Shown here piece by piece: positions 45,754-57,660 of a stretch of 64,000 bases of DNA. The notes beneath the pieces were generated by a model. It had not been told where the DNA came from. It made no database searches and saw nothing but the letters and a program-made list of their open reading frames with translations. Numbering within the stretch: position 1 is the stretch's first letter; each line of letters begins with the position of its first letter. Source of the DNA: Fulvia fulva (taxonomy: Eukaryota > Ascomycota > Dothideomycetes > Mycosphaerellales > Mycosphaerellaceae); NCBI RefSeq assembly GCF_020509005.1, contig NC_063018.1, positions 1,488,001-1,552,000 of the forward strand. The letters are read 5' to 3'. The position numbers and the translations under genes are program-made.

Positions 45754-48700
45754 GTCTTCCTCATCGACGCGATGAAGACCAAGAACAACGTTTACCGAAA
45801 GTGAAGAGAGGAAAGAAGTTGAGGATCAATACAGCACAGCTAGACCTGTACGACGAGACGGGCAAGGACCACGCTTGCAAACCGTTCGTCACGAATGTAA
45901 ATATCGGCTCAAAGAAACTCTCTTCTTCCAATCTCACTCTCATAGACACTGGCGCACTAGGCGAGTCTTTTATGGACTATAAACTCGCGACCTCTCTCAA
46001 CCTCGAACCCCAGGAACTGAAGTACCCTCGCACCCTTGAACTCTTTGACGGCACGGAGACTACCACTAGTAAGATTACTCATGTTGTACACACGTCAATC
46101 ACCCTCGGAGGCAAGCGTATGTCGATCACCAGCTTCCTTACGTCCCTACCGCATCAGAAGTTTATCCTCGGCCTCCCCTGGTTCAGACGACACCGACCTA
46201 TCATCGACTGGACTTCCCTTACTGTCAGCTTCCCTCTAGAAGTTCCTCCGGCACCTCCGCCTTCTCCGCCGCCTCAGCGCGGTCCTAAGTATACCAAGAT
46301 CTTCTAGGTGAACGCCGCTGCCTTCACCACTGCTGCTAAGCAGCCCAAAGCTCAAGTCTTCGCCGCCTCTCTCCGCGATATCGACATCGCCCTCGAGAAG
46401 CTCGACAAGAAGCGTACACCTACCGACCCTGCTACGAAGGTCCCTCCTTAGGCACACCACATCCTCCACGTATTCGATGCTAAAGCCGCAGACGAGCTGC
46501 CTCCTCATCGCCCTCACGACCACAAGATTGAGCTAGAAGAAGGTGCAGAGACACCGTTCGGACCGTTATATTCCATGTCCCGAGAAGAGCTTATCGTCCT
46601 CAAGAGATACCTCGAAGAGAACCTAAAGAAGGGGTTCATTCGAGCGAGCCGTTCTAGCGCTGGCAGTCCCGTCATGTTCGTCAAGAAGCCCGGCGGTGGT
46701 CTACGCTTCTGCGTAGACTACCGAGGCTTGAACGCTGTTACAAAGAAGAACCGCTACCCAATACCGTTGATTCAGGAGACGCTCGAGCGCCTCTCTAAGG
46801 CCAAGTACTTCACCAAGCTCGATGTCATCGCTACGTTCAACAAGTTACGAATGGCAGAAGGACACGAGTATCTCACAGCCTTCCGTACTCGCTACGGGCT
46901 GTTCGAGTCGCTCGTTATGCCCTTCGGCGTTTGTAACGGGCCTAGTACCTTCCAGAACTTCATTAACGACATCCTTCAGGAGTTCCTCGATCAGTTCTGC
47001 ACTGCCTACATCGACGACATCCTAGTCTATAGCGAGACCAAGGAGGAGCACCGCGAGCACGTCTGTAAGGTCCTTCAGAAGCTCGCAGACGCCGGCTTGC
47101 AGCTCGACATCGACAAGTGCGAGTTTGAGAAGACCGAAGTCAAGTTCCTTGGTTTGATCATTACCGCAGACGGCATCAAGATGGACCAAGAGAAGATCGA
47201 CGCTATCGTCGAATGGGATGCTCCTACGAACGTCAAAGAGGTCCAGGGTTTCCTAGGCTTTGCCAACTTCTACCGCCGCTTCATCCACGCATTTTCGGGC
47301 GTGGTACGCCCTTTGACGAAGCTCACGCGCAAGGGTGAGAAGTTCGCCTGGACCGACGAATGCCAGGAGGCTTTTGACTTGCTCAAAGCGAAGTTTGTTG
47401 AGAACCCGCTTCTACGGCACTTCGATTTCGAACTGGAGACCCGTGTAGAGACCGACGCATCCGACGGCGTGGTGGGCGGTGTCCTGCTACAACGCCGCTC
47501 GCCTGAATCCCCCTGGTTACCTGTCGCCTTCCTCTCCAAGAAGATGACCGCCACGGAGTGTAACTACGAGATCTACGACAAGGAGCTTCTCGCCATCGTC
47601 AAAGCTTTCGAAGAGTGGCGCCCCGAGCTCGAAGGCTCTGCTATGCCCGTCCAAGTAAGCTCCGACCATAAGAACCTCGTCTACTTTATGAAGAGCAAGC
47701 TGCTCAATCGTCGCCAGGCCCGCTGGAGCGAGTTCCTCTCCCGGTTCAACTTCGTGATCTCGTACACGCCCGGCAAGGCCAACTCGATGGCCGACGCCCT
47801 TACCCGCCGCCCTGGTGACTCTCCAGTTGATCGAAGAGGGGGCCGGCAAATCGCAGGGCAACAAGTCATCAAAGAGCACAACCTCTCTTCCGAGCTTCGA
47901 GAGTACCTATCGAATAGCCAGCCTACGCTCGCCGCTTCCTTTGCTACTCTCGTGCTCGCTCCTGCCTACCTTGACGAGAGTGACGATGAATCCGAGCCTG
48001 AAGAATACGCCTCGGACGCTGAGGACTTGAACGACGATGAAGAGGGCTCAGTAACGACCGACGGCTCATCCGAATCAGACTTTAAGGGGTTTGATAATGA
48101 GGAGCAGCCCGAAGGCATCATGGCACGAGTACGAACAGCGTACGATGCCGACATAGACGCCCAAGAGTTAGTTCAGGCCCTTGAATCTGGCGCGAGGACA
48201 TTCCCGGGCTTCTCGCTGTCCGAGTGCGAGCTCCAGGAAGGTGTCGTCTACTTCCGTAAGAAGCTTTACGTACCGCAGCCCGAAGGCTCTAATATCCGAG
48301 CTGAGATTCTTCAAATCATCCACGACTCCGCCTCTGGGGGTCACCCAGGCGTAGCCAAGACCCACAAGCTCCTCGCTAGGTATTACTAGTGGCCGCATTC
48401 CTGGAAGGACGTCCGCCGCTACGTGCTGAACTGCGCTGCTTGCCGAAGAGCCAAAGCTAACCGCCACCGTCCCCACGGTCTCTTGCACCCTCTCCCGGCT
48501 CCTGATCGTCCGTGGAAGCACATCACTATGGACTTTATCACCGATCTTCCTCACGGCAAGACCTTCAGCGGCGTGAAAGCAAAGGCCCTTCTAGTGATCG
48601 TGGACCGTCACTCCAAGGACCGGTACATGATCCCGTGCTGGAGCATGACCGCAAAGGAGACTGCTCGCTTGTTCTACGAATTCGTCTGGCGCTTTCAAGG

Positions 48701-50087
48701 CCTCCCGGATAGCATCACCTCTGACAGAGGCACCCAGTTCATCTCGCACTTCTGGAAGCGTCTGTGTGCTATCCTGGGCATCAAGCATAACCTCTCGACC
48801 AGTTTTCAGCCACAGACCGACGGCCAGACCGAAATTACGAACGCTATCCTCGAGCAGGTCCTTCGTTGCTTCGTCGACTACCACCAGAAGGATTGGCCTC
48901 AGCATATCCCTGCGGTGGAGTTCGCTACTCGTAACTGGGACTCGGAGACTACTGGCTACTCTCCCTTCTATACTACGAGAGGTTACCACCCTCGTACAGG
49001 CATGGAACCAGAAGAACCTCTCCCGCCTACCGAAGACGCAAACGAGCAAGCAGCAGACGAGTTCGCTACTATGCTCTCACAGATCCATGAAGAAGTTCAC
49101 GACGAGATGGTGTACGCACAAGCAATCTACGAGGATCAAGCCAATCGTCGTCGCCAGCCAGCTCCCGACTACCAAGTAGGCGATATGGTCTACCTCAACT
49201 CCAAGAACATCAAGACAGACCGCCCCTCCAAGAAGCTGAACTGGAAGAACCTAGGTCCTTTTGAGATCACCGAGCGTATCAGTTCACACGCCTACCGTCT
49301 AGCTCTTCCTGCGAACATAAAGATCCACGACGTCTTCCATCCCGTACGCCTTCGGCCGTCGGCTAAGGACCCATTCCCGAACCAAAACCAAGACATGCCA
49401 GGTCCTCCCGATGAAGTAGAAGTCGACGAGCCTGTTAACCTACCTTCTGACGACTATGCCGTCCGCAAGATCCGGGGAATCCGCGTAGAGCCCAACGACG
49501 TTGAAGGACTACCGCCGATCAAGTATGAAGTCGAATGGCAAGGTTGCCCTAAGTGGGATACCTTATGGGAACCTATCCAACATATCATCTTCAATCGTCA
49601 AGCAATCGAAGAATACCACGCCCGCGCAGACGGCCCAGAAGTCAACATCGGCAGGCTCTTCGAATCTGAGCTTTTCGACGGGGCTTACCAATGGTGTATC
49701 GACCATGACATCAGGCCTAGGCCTGGTACTGAAGCTGAACATCCTCGATATGTAGAACTACTACGGCTTCGTAGGAACTCAGCTTTGTTCGGGGGGGCTA
49801 CTGTCATGGTCTCCCCACAGAGTGTACAGAAGGTGGGGACAGAAGAGCCTCAGAGTGCTCAGAAGTCGTCAAGAAGTGACAGTCCAGCTTGGTGTGTGAG
49901 CGCCAAGAATCACATGCCCCGCAACATTCGCTACGGGACCCAGCCCTCCAAATTCACCCCTCTACCAAACCTTGACAGATTCACTTCGGCTCGTGACTGT
50001 GTGACTCACGGCACTCCCGCGAGCACCCGCGACTGCGCTGGACCCTGGAAGAAGCACGTGGAAGACTCGGAACGTAGGGCAGGTTAG
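45738..50087 (+). pseudogene. pol: Element C Pol (unit III)
   Basis: Same protein segments and the same stops as in units I and II (46,305; 46,449; 48,387; final TAG 50,085). Confidence 0.95.
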
Positions 50088-50321
50088 AATAAGGTTTTGA
50101 GCAAAGCTGCTGAGCGCGGCTTCGCACGGGTTAGCCCTGTTGATGCGGGGACACGCACTCGCGAGGGTCGCGTATAAATATCTGGCCTTCCCTAGGCCTC
50201 TCTTGCTTTCTTCGTCTTTTGTTTTGTGTAGCAATCATACTATACCCTTTTGCATCTGCACTTCGCACCTGCATTCTCGCTTTCACCCTTGCATCTCACA
50301 GGCCAGGCTCTCGCCCTGACA
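49802..50321 (+). repeat. Element C 3' LTR (unit III)
   Basis: Carries the four 3'-LTR-specific transitions and matches the unit II 3' LTR. Confidence 0.95.
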
Positions 50322-50326
50322 TCTAG

Positions 50327-51808
50327 GTGGGTCTTTGATGTGAAAAGAATGATTAGTAGAGCTATTAAGAAGTTCAAGGCAAGACTAGTTATAAGAGGGT
50401 TTTTATAGAAATATAGGGTTGACTTCGAAGAGACCTTTGTACCTACTGTTAGACATAATACTCTCCGAGTATTCATGGCAGTAGTGTGTAAGAGAGATCT
50501 CGAGATGTACCTAGTAGATGTGAATAATGCTTTTACCTAAAGTAGCCTCCTTGAAGACATCTATATAATCCCGCCCCTAGGAGTTGAAGCACCTCTAAAC
50601 ATAGTGTTTAAGGTCCTACGAAGCCTTTATAGGCTTAAGCAAGTAGCTAGAGACTAGAACAAGCTCTATGTTACGAAGCTAGAGAAGATTAGATTTACCT
50701 AGTCCTAGGTAGATCTATGCCTACTTGTCTATACGGATAGAGACCTTATAGTCCTTACCTATGTGGATAACATACCTATTGTAGCTCCGAAGCTGTTAGA
50801 TATTTAGTAGTTTAAGGCTAAGCTTAGAAAAGTGTTTAAGATTAAAGATCTTAGTAAACCTACGAAGATCCTTAGAATAAGGATTATAAGAGACAGGTCC
50901 TAAGGCACTTTAAAGCTTGATCAAGGACACTATGTCCACGCTAACTTAGCCAAGATGAACATGGCTAGAGAGAAGGCTACGCTAACCTACTCACCTATAG
51001 AGAGCTACGAGCACTTAGTGCCTACGGCACCTATAGATAAGAGGTGCAACAAACAGGATTACTAGAGCTACAATAGTACCTAGATGTAGCTAATGACAAT
51101 GACAAGGCCAGACTTAGTATTCCCCCTTAGAAGAATTAGCTCATATGTTGCTGATCCCTCGTAGTAGTATATAAAGGCTTTAAAGAAGCTCTCCCGATAC
51201 CTGCGGTCGTACCTAGACCTAGGTCTTATATATAGAAAGGGAGGGGGCAATCTCTAGGGATACTCGGACTCTGACTACGCTATAGACAAAGTGGATAGAG
51301 TCTCAATTCTAGGATACGTGTGGTTCCTTTATAGATTACCTATGTCCTAGATAAGTAGGAAGTAGAAGTCTATTACAACATTAACAATAGAAGCTAAGTT
51401 TATAGCTATGAACGTAGCCGCAAAGTAGTCACAATTTCTTGCTGCTGTCCTTAGGGAAATAGGGTGCCTAGAACTAGTAGGAAAGAGCTCTTTCTAGCCG
51501 AGTATAAGGGTAAGCAGGGGCACTGTTAACGAGCTAAGGCTAGTCAAGCTTATAGGTGACAACTAAGCCGCTTTGACACTTGTCAAAGATGCCTATATAT
51601 ATAAAAGGTCAAAGCATATTAATGTTGTATATAACTATATCAGACATCTCTAGTGATAGAAGAAGATTATAGTAGACTACTGCTATATAAAGGACATAGC
51701 TACTAATAGGTTAACAAAGCCCCTTAATAGCTAGTAGTTCCAAAACTTTGTGAGGCAGCTCCAGCTTACGTAAAGGGATTGTAGGAGACCATGTGGCCTG
51801 AGTAGGAG
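50327..51808 (+). pseudogene. pol: Element B pol 3' half (unit III)
   Basis: Same RT and RNase H landmarks. Private differences at 50,937 (C) and 51,663 (A). Confidence 0.88.
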
Positions 51809-52042
51809 TGTTGAGAACATATAGGCCGTAGGATAAGCATGTAGGTGTAGGTGTGTTATGTGACGAGATCACGTAATTAGGGTTTGCTAGCCTATAGGCT
51901 AGCAAACATCCGGACACCTAGTATCTACCTACACTAACACCGGCGATACTGTATATAGATACACGCTATCCTATTAGGTCCTTCTTCGTCTTTTGTGTGA
52001 TCCGCCGTCTTCCACTACTACGCAACTCGTACCTGTTTAATA
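51809..52042 (+). repeat. Element B 3' LTR (unit III)
   Basis: Matches the unit II 3' LTR. Confidence 0.93.
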
Positions 52043-52047
52043 GAAAT

Positions 52048-53490
52048 CAACGGGTAATTAGAAATCGACGGGCCATCTAATTCCTTGTTCGCCTCTATAG
52101 ATATAGGGTCTACGTCGTCGTTCATATTTTCTAGAGGACTAGAACGAGTAGTATTAGCCCCATTTTGCGAATTTATAGAAGGAGTAGCGCTAAAATCGCT
52201 ATTATCGAGGTTGATAGCGGGACTAAGAGCCTCTACGCTTCCGGAAGTATTTTTCCTAGACGTATCTAAGCGTAGTCTCTTATTACTCGGCTCGTTTTGC
52301 TTCGTAGCTATTTTATTTCGTTCGCTAGAAGCTGTAATATCCTCGCTAATTTTTAAATTATTAGTTACCTCGAATTCGCTAACTATAGCGGGTTCTTTGG
52401 ATTAAGGACTATCTAAAAAGGTTCCTTCTAAGACTCTTACGTCTCTAGCAAAGACTACTTTTCTAGAGTCTAGATCTAATAGTTTATAGTTACCGTAGTT
52501 AGTATAACCTAATAGAATAGCCTTTTTCGCCCTAGTTTCGAGTTTTTTAGGTCTTAGATTACGATAATAGGCGATAGATCTGAAGATTTTAATATTATTA
52601 AGGTCGGGTTTAGTCCCGTACCTAACTTCGTACGGGGATTTAAAGCCTAAGCTAGAATGCGGCGTACGATTATAGATAAAAATCGCCGCTAAAACGGCTT
52701 CTCCCCAAAAATATTTAGGTCGCCTAGACTCGTATAACATAGCTTGTACTTTAGACATTATAGTACGATTAGGCCTTTCTATTTTAGCGTTTTGCTCCGG
52801 ACAATACGGCGCGATTAGCTCGCGTATAATACCGCTATTCCGTACTAGTTCTTCGAATTCTTTAGTTAGATATTCGAGAGCATTATCCGATTTAAGGATC
52901 TTAAGCTTAGGCCTTTTATTATCGGCTACGCTATTAGACGAAGAATTCTCGGTACGTAATTTATAGGTATAAAAAGAACGAAAAGCTTCAGACTTAGACT
53001 TAATTATATCCGCCTCTATAAATCTAGAGTAATGATCGATAAAGCTAATAAAATAACAAAGTCCGCGATTAGTCCTAGGCTCTATAGGACCGTAGATATC
53101 GAAACTAACTTTATCTAGGAAGGCTTTAGCTTTCGTGCTTGTATTACTTATTTTATTAATTTTGCGCGGAAATTTCGCCCTAAGGCAAACGTCGCAATTT
53201 ACGAGCCTAGGATCGTTTTTGTCTACCTTTACGCCTAATTTTTCTCGGGCGTTAGGATTTATATGTCCTAGTCTTCTATGCCAAATTAGCGAATTATTCT
53301 CGCTATTAGATAGGGTATAGAACGTACCCTCTTCGTCTTTCGAGTCTTTAGGTAGGCTATTATTCGGAGAATAAACGGCTAACTTATATAGCGATTTGTC
53401 TTTATTAGCCCGCGTTATAAGGGCATTATTTTCGCTATACAAATCTATAACGCCGTTCTTAAGACGGGCATAGCAATTACGAGCATCTAA
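52048..53490 (-). pseudogene. pol: Element A pol: integrase and linker (unit III)
   Basis: The 346-codon open stretch (53,442-52,402) has the DDE triad intact. Two private substitutions: Thr for Ile in KISNTSTK, and Tyr for Phe directly after the second catalytic Asp (DNALEYLTK). Confidence 0.92.
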
Positions 53491-54654
53491 TTACGCTAGA
53501 CTTATAAGATTTACGCTAAACTCGGGTGTATAAAGGCAATCCTTGAGAAGAACTACCTTATTAGTGTCTTTAAAGCGCATTTTTATATCTCCTTGCCCGT
53601 AGGAGACTATTTTCCCGGCGTTACCCCACCGTAATACGGTAGTAGTATCCCGGAGTGTAGTGAAATAGTCTCTATTTACTATAATATGCCGGGAAGCGTC
53701 CGAAGCTAGAATAAACTCGGTACTTTTAGCGCTTTTATCGCGATTATTATCGCTATTTACGCTTAAAACGGCGGTATTATTTGATTCTTCGCCGCCTAAG
53801 TCCTCTATATTAGAGAATAGTACTTCAACTTCGCTAACTACGTTAGAGTTAGCAAATAGCGCGTTGCTATCTCCCTTAGAATCCTTATCCTTTTTCTTAA
53901 GAGTCTTATTTCTTAGATTAGGATTCATCTTAAAACACGTAGATTCGATATGTCCCTTTTTATCGTAAGAGGAACATACTTTATTCGAATTAGCGTATTT
54001 AGGACCTTTATTTCCCGGCCGTTTAGGCCCGTATCTCTTAGGCTTTCCTTTAGAAGAGTTGCCGACAAATAAAGCGTAATCTTCCTTATCTTTAGCGCTA
54101 TCTCTTTGCGATTCGTCTAGTAAATTACTAAACAATTCTTTAAGAGAATAAGCCTCTATGTTAGCTCTTAGGCTTTGACTAATAGAGGTAACAAACGACT
54201 CGTATTCGTCCGTAAGATTATTTAAAGTCTACGCTATTATAGCGGTCTTAGGCAACTCGACGCCTTTAGATTTAAGGTCGTCGTATAGACGGCGAATCGT
54301 AGTCGTATATTTTTCTACCGAGTTATTACTCTTAGAGAGCGTAGTATGAAATAGCTCTCTTAAAAGTAAGAACGAGGAATTAAATCCTTTAGGACTATAT
54401 AAGTCCTCTAAGGAATTCTACGCTTCTAGGGCCGTATTCTTATTTTGAATTTGTAGAAGAGGCCCGTCCTCGATAGATAACCTAATAACGGCGAGCGCTT
54501 TGTTTTTAATTTCTTTATCGTCCGTAATAGGTTCCTCTATAGCCTTGATTAGGCCTTCTTTCGTAAGGTACGCTTTTATCCTTAGGGCCCAAAATCTATA
54601 ATTAGATTGGCCACTTAGACGCGTAATATTAAATGTCTTATTGTTTAAAGACAT
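53491..54654 (-). pseudogene. gag: Element A Gag and protease region (unit III/IV junction)
   Basis: Same predicted protein as the other copies. The ATG at 54,652-54,654 is the last A gag start in the window. Confidence 0.9.
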
Positions 54655-56577
54655 CTTTAAAAAGCGTCCTTTAGAAGGTAAAGAGCTTTATTCAAAAATC
54701 GCCCTTTCCTTTTATAGAGAGATAGGCACAATACTTTAGCTACTTTCGTGGGCTCCCGCCCTTAGATTTCGCTATTTTTCGTCCTAGCGTATTAGTATAC
54801 GGATTGCTTATAGGTTCCTCGTAAGGATTTTATACTACTAGTAACGCTAAAATTCCTAATTATTTAGGATAGCGCTCCTAAGGGACTTTATGACGCCACA
54901 GGCTCTCTATTAAAAGGTGTTCGTAGCGGAAGCTAGCCCTAGGATATTCGTAGATAGTCGTAATAAATTGAGTATAATAGTCGAGGTAATAGTAGTTAAG
55001 AGTAGTAGACTTGCTTTGTTACTTGTCCTATCTAGAGGGCTTATTCTACTCTTATTTATATTCGATTATAGACTCCTAGAACCTTCTATACTACGTAATC
55101 TATTACGTAGTATATCTATAATAAGAAGCGGATTTGTAAGAAGTTATATCTCGTAAACTCTATTAAATTCTATAGCTTGTCTTCTAGACCACCTAGGGCG
55201 TTCTGAATTTTAATATAATTAGAACATAGCTAGTTCTAAAGATACTATAAGCCGGTAGTCCGGCGCTAGCCTATTACGGCCTAGATAAGCATTCCCGTAC
55301 GATCCTAGCGATGCTAGGAGCTTATAGGTTGTTAGAATCTATAGGATTTGATAGTCTACCGCTTTAGAATAGTATATCTCGCTAAGTAGCTATATAAAGC
55401 TTATAAACTAATAGACTACCTAGAGCGTTCTAGATTTCAATATAATTAGAACATAGCTAGTTCTAAAGATATTATAAGCCGGTAGTCCGGCGCTAGCCTA
55501 TTACGGCCTAGACAAGCATTTCCGTATAATCCTAGCGATACTAGGAGCTTACGGGTTGTTAGAATCTATCGGATTTGATAGTCTACCGCTTTATACTAGT
55601 ATATCTCGCTAAGTAGCTATATAAAGCTTATACACTGATACACCCCTATAAGCTTTATATCGATACTACCTATTAGGGCGAGAATACCTTTCTACTAAGG
55701 GGCTTTTAGGCTAAAGAGACGACTCTCTCCTTCCTTAGGTAAATAGCCTTAATAGGTTTCCTATACTCTTTTCTCAAGTATAGATAGCTATAAGGTATTA
55801 AGTACGCGCGATTTTAAGAGAGTCTATAGGATATACTGTCCTCCTAGTCGGATATAATCCTTAAGCTAGGTTAAAGACCTCTTCTTAACTATAGTAAAGC
55901 TTCGCTATAGTTATTCCTTATAGACTTAAAACGTCGTTCCTAATTTTTTAGGATTAAGGTACTTTTAACGGGGGTAACCCTACCGTTTTAGCAACTTTAC
56001 GCCTTAAAACCTAAAACGTTTCGGTATTCCTATCCTTATAAGGTAGGTACGTACTTTGCTATTTCTAGATAATTCTAAGCTCTTAAGTACATAATAGTAC
56101 TTTAGCTCGAATTGCCTCTTAATATTACTTTATAAAAGTAATACGTTAAAAACGGCTTGTTCTAGGGTTAATAACAGCTCTTTACCCTACTAGACTACAA
56201 AACCTTTTAGGTATACTTAAGTAAAGTATCCTGAATCACGGTTGATAGTAGTAGGATTAGCCGTTATTTTATAATCGAATTTCTAAAATTCGAAAATTAT
56301 GACTTTCTCTTAAGGCGTCCCTCTAAAGAGAAACAATAAAAGTACTAACTAATTACTATTACCCCTCACTAAGTTCCAGGATTAAGGCCTATACATAGCT
56401 CTATAATTAAGGGCCGTTTTACGCCGATTAACGCCTTATAGAGTACTTCGTCTTATTAAAAAACCTTTAATAAAGGAAAAAGAGTACGAAGGTTTTCTAA
56501 ACTAACTAGTCTCGTTGAAAACCTAGATAGGGATCACAACCTAAATAGGATAAAAGAGTACTAGTATAATATAAGAA
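54655..56577 (-). other. Element A inter-coding region (unit IV)
   Basis: No gene seen. It is like units II/III at its left end and like unit I from about 55,527. It has a private G-to-A near 55,968 (TTTTAACGGGGG). Confidence 0.6.
55186..55639. repeat. 227-bp direct repeat dimer (unit IV)
   Basis: The second copy carries the unit I variants (CCGTATAATCC, TTATACACTGAT), not those of units II/III. Confidence 0.9.
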
Positions 56578-57459
56578 CTAGCCGTAAATAAGATCCCGTA
56601 TCCTCTTAAAATTCGGCTAGTCTAGAGCTTTAGTTAAAATATCCGCTATTTCTTCTTTCGTAGGGATATACTCTAGACTTATGATTTTTTCTTGAACGTA
56701 CTCTCGAGCTAAGTGATATTGTATATCGATGTGCTTTGTCTTGGCGTGGTGTTTAGGATTATAAGCTAGTTCTATCGCGGATTTAGAATCCGTAAGAATA
56801 GTATTAAGGCCCGTACTAATTCTTATCTCGAGATATATATCTCTTAGGAATAAGAACTCTTTTATAGTCTCTTTTAGGGCTATATATTCGGCTTTGCAAC
56901 TCGATAGCGCGACCGATTTTTATAGGATACTACGCCAACTTATAGGCGCTTTAGGTCCTATAGTAAAAATATATCCCGTAGTACTTTTTCTAGTCGTAAA
57001 ATCACCCCCCTAGTCGGCATCGCTATAGCCTAATAATAGGGGTGACGATTACGCTTTATAGACTAGTTTGAGCTCGTAAGCCTTAGGATCGTTCAAGTTT
57101 TTACAGATCCTATTAAGGGCTTCAAAATGTGAGCTATCGGGATTAGAGGCAAATTTAGCTACTTACCCTATAGCGTAGCTTATATCTAGCCTTGTTTTAG
57201 TAGCTAGAAAAATTAAGGACCCTACTTCGGCTTAAAATAGCCGAGTATCCTCTAAACTAGCTTGTTCCTTATTCTTTTCTAGATATAGGCTATTTTCTAT
57301 AGGGCTACTAACCGAATTAAGACCTCTCTTATTAAATCTAGTAAGGATCTAATCTAATTACCCTTTTTGACTTAGAGTAATAGACTTATTTTCGCGATTA
57401 CGCGTTACTTCGATCTCTAGATAGTAGTTTACGCCGCCTAAATCACTTAGTTCTAGCGA
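56578..57459 (-). pseudogene. pol: Element A pol: RNase H and RT fragment, diverged and truncated (unit IV)
   Basis: The pol 3' end matches the other units up to 56,682. It then carries many extra changes, including stops in the RNase H and RT segments that are open elsewhere (the counterpart of 3,028-3,537 is no longer open). Changes are mostly transitions, with some transversions such as T-to-G at 56,683. The homology ends at CTAGCGA (57,453-57,459), where D begins. Confidence 0.88.
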
Positions 57460-57647
57460 TATTATAAGTAGGTATAAGTATATAGTCGGATAAGGTATAA
57501 GTCGAATAGATATTCTATTTAAGGGAGGCGCGGAGGGCGCGAGAGTTATATACGGGCGCTAAGCCGCTAGTCGGATTAGTTAGCGGGCGCGAGGTCTAGG
57601 TATATACCTACGGGTTTAAGTAAATATACGCCAGTACGGTAATACTA
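57460..57647 (-). repeat. Element D 3' LTR
   Basis: About 188 bp between the A junction and the polypurine tract. Both ends read TA on their own strands, as expected when TG...CA termini are RIP-mutated. The partner LTR is not in the window, so the ends rest on the A homology break and the poly-C tract. Confidence 0.65.
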
Positions 57648-57660
57648 CCCCCCCCCCCCC
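57648..57660 (-). other. Element D polypurine tract (13 consecutive C on plus, G on minus)
   Basis: The minus strand reads AGAG followed by 13 G, directly next to the LTR. This is the expected plus-strand primer site of an LTR element. Confidence 0.65.

Larger units (their letters stand above)
44031..50321 (+). mobile_element. Element C chromodomain Ty3/gypsy (unit III)
   Basis: TCTAG duplications at 44,026-44,030 and 50,322-50,326, with the same internal stops as the other two copies. Confidence 0.97.
40219..52042 (+). mobile_element. Element B copia with nested C (unit III)
   Basis: GAAAT duplications at 40,214-40,218 and 52,043-52,047. Same insertion event as in units I and II. Confidence 0.95.
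35989..53982. repeat. Tandem array unit III
   Basis: Third complete unit. Private changes include a Pro-to-Leu substitution in C gag (C-to-T at 44,645), a C-to-T in the C 5' LTR at 44,533, two substitutions in A integrase (I-to-T in KISNTSTK; F-to-Y in DNALEYLTK), and transitions at 50,937 and 51,663. Confidence 0.97.
53983..57459. repeat. Tandem array unit IV, truncated by element D
   Basis: Fourth unit, holding the A gag start, the A leader and the 3' part of A pol. It matches units II/III up to about 54,891, shares unit I variants from about 55,527, and from 56,683 becomes clearly more diverged than any pair of complete units. It stops at 57,459, in the middle of A reverse transcriptase, where the terminal TA of element D begins. 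Confidence 0.93.

Noticed and set aside
1..57459. CRISPR or satellite interpretation of the repeats
   Set aside because: The period is 18 kb and its content is fully explained by nested retrotransposons; there are no short regular repeats with spacers.
1..57459. Simple assembly duplication as the sole cause of the array
   Set aside because: Units I, II, III and IV each have private substitutions, and unit IV is a patchwork, which a copy-paste artefact would not create. A wrong copy number remains possible without reads.
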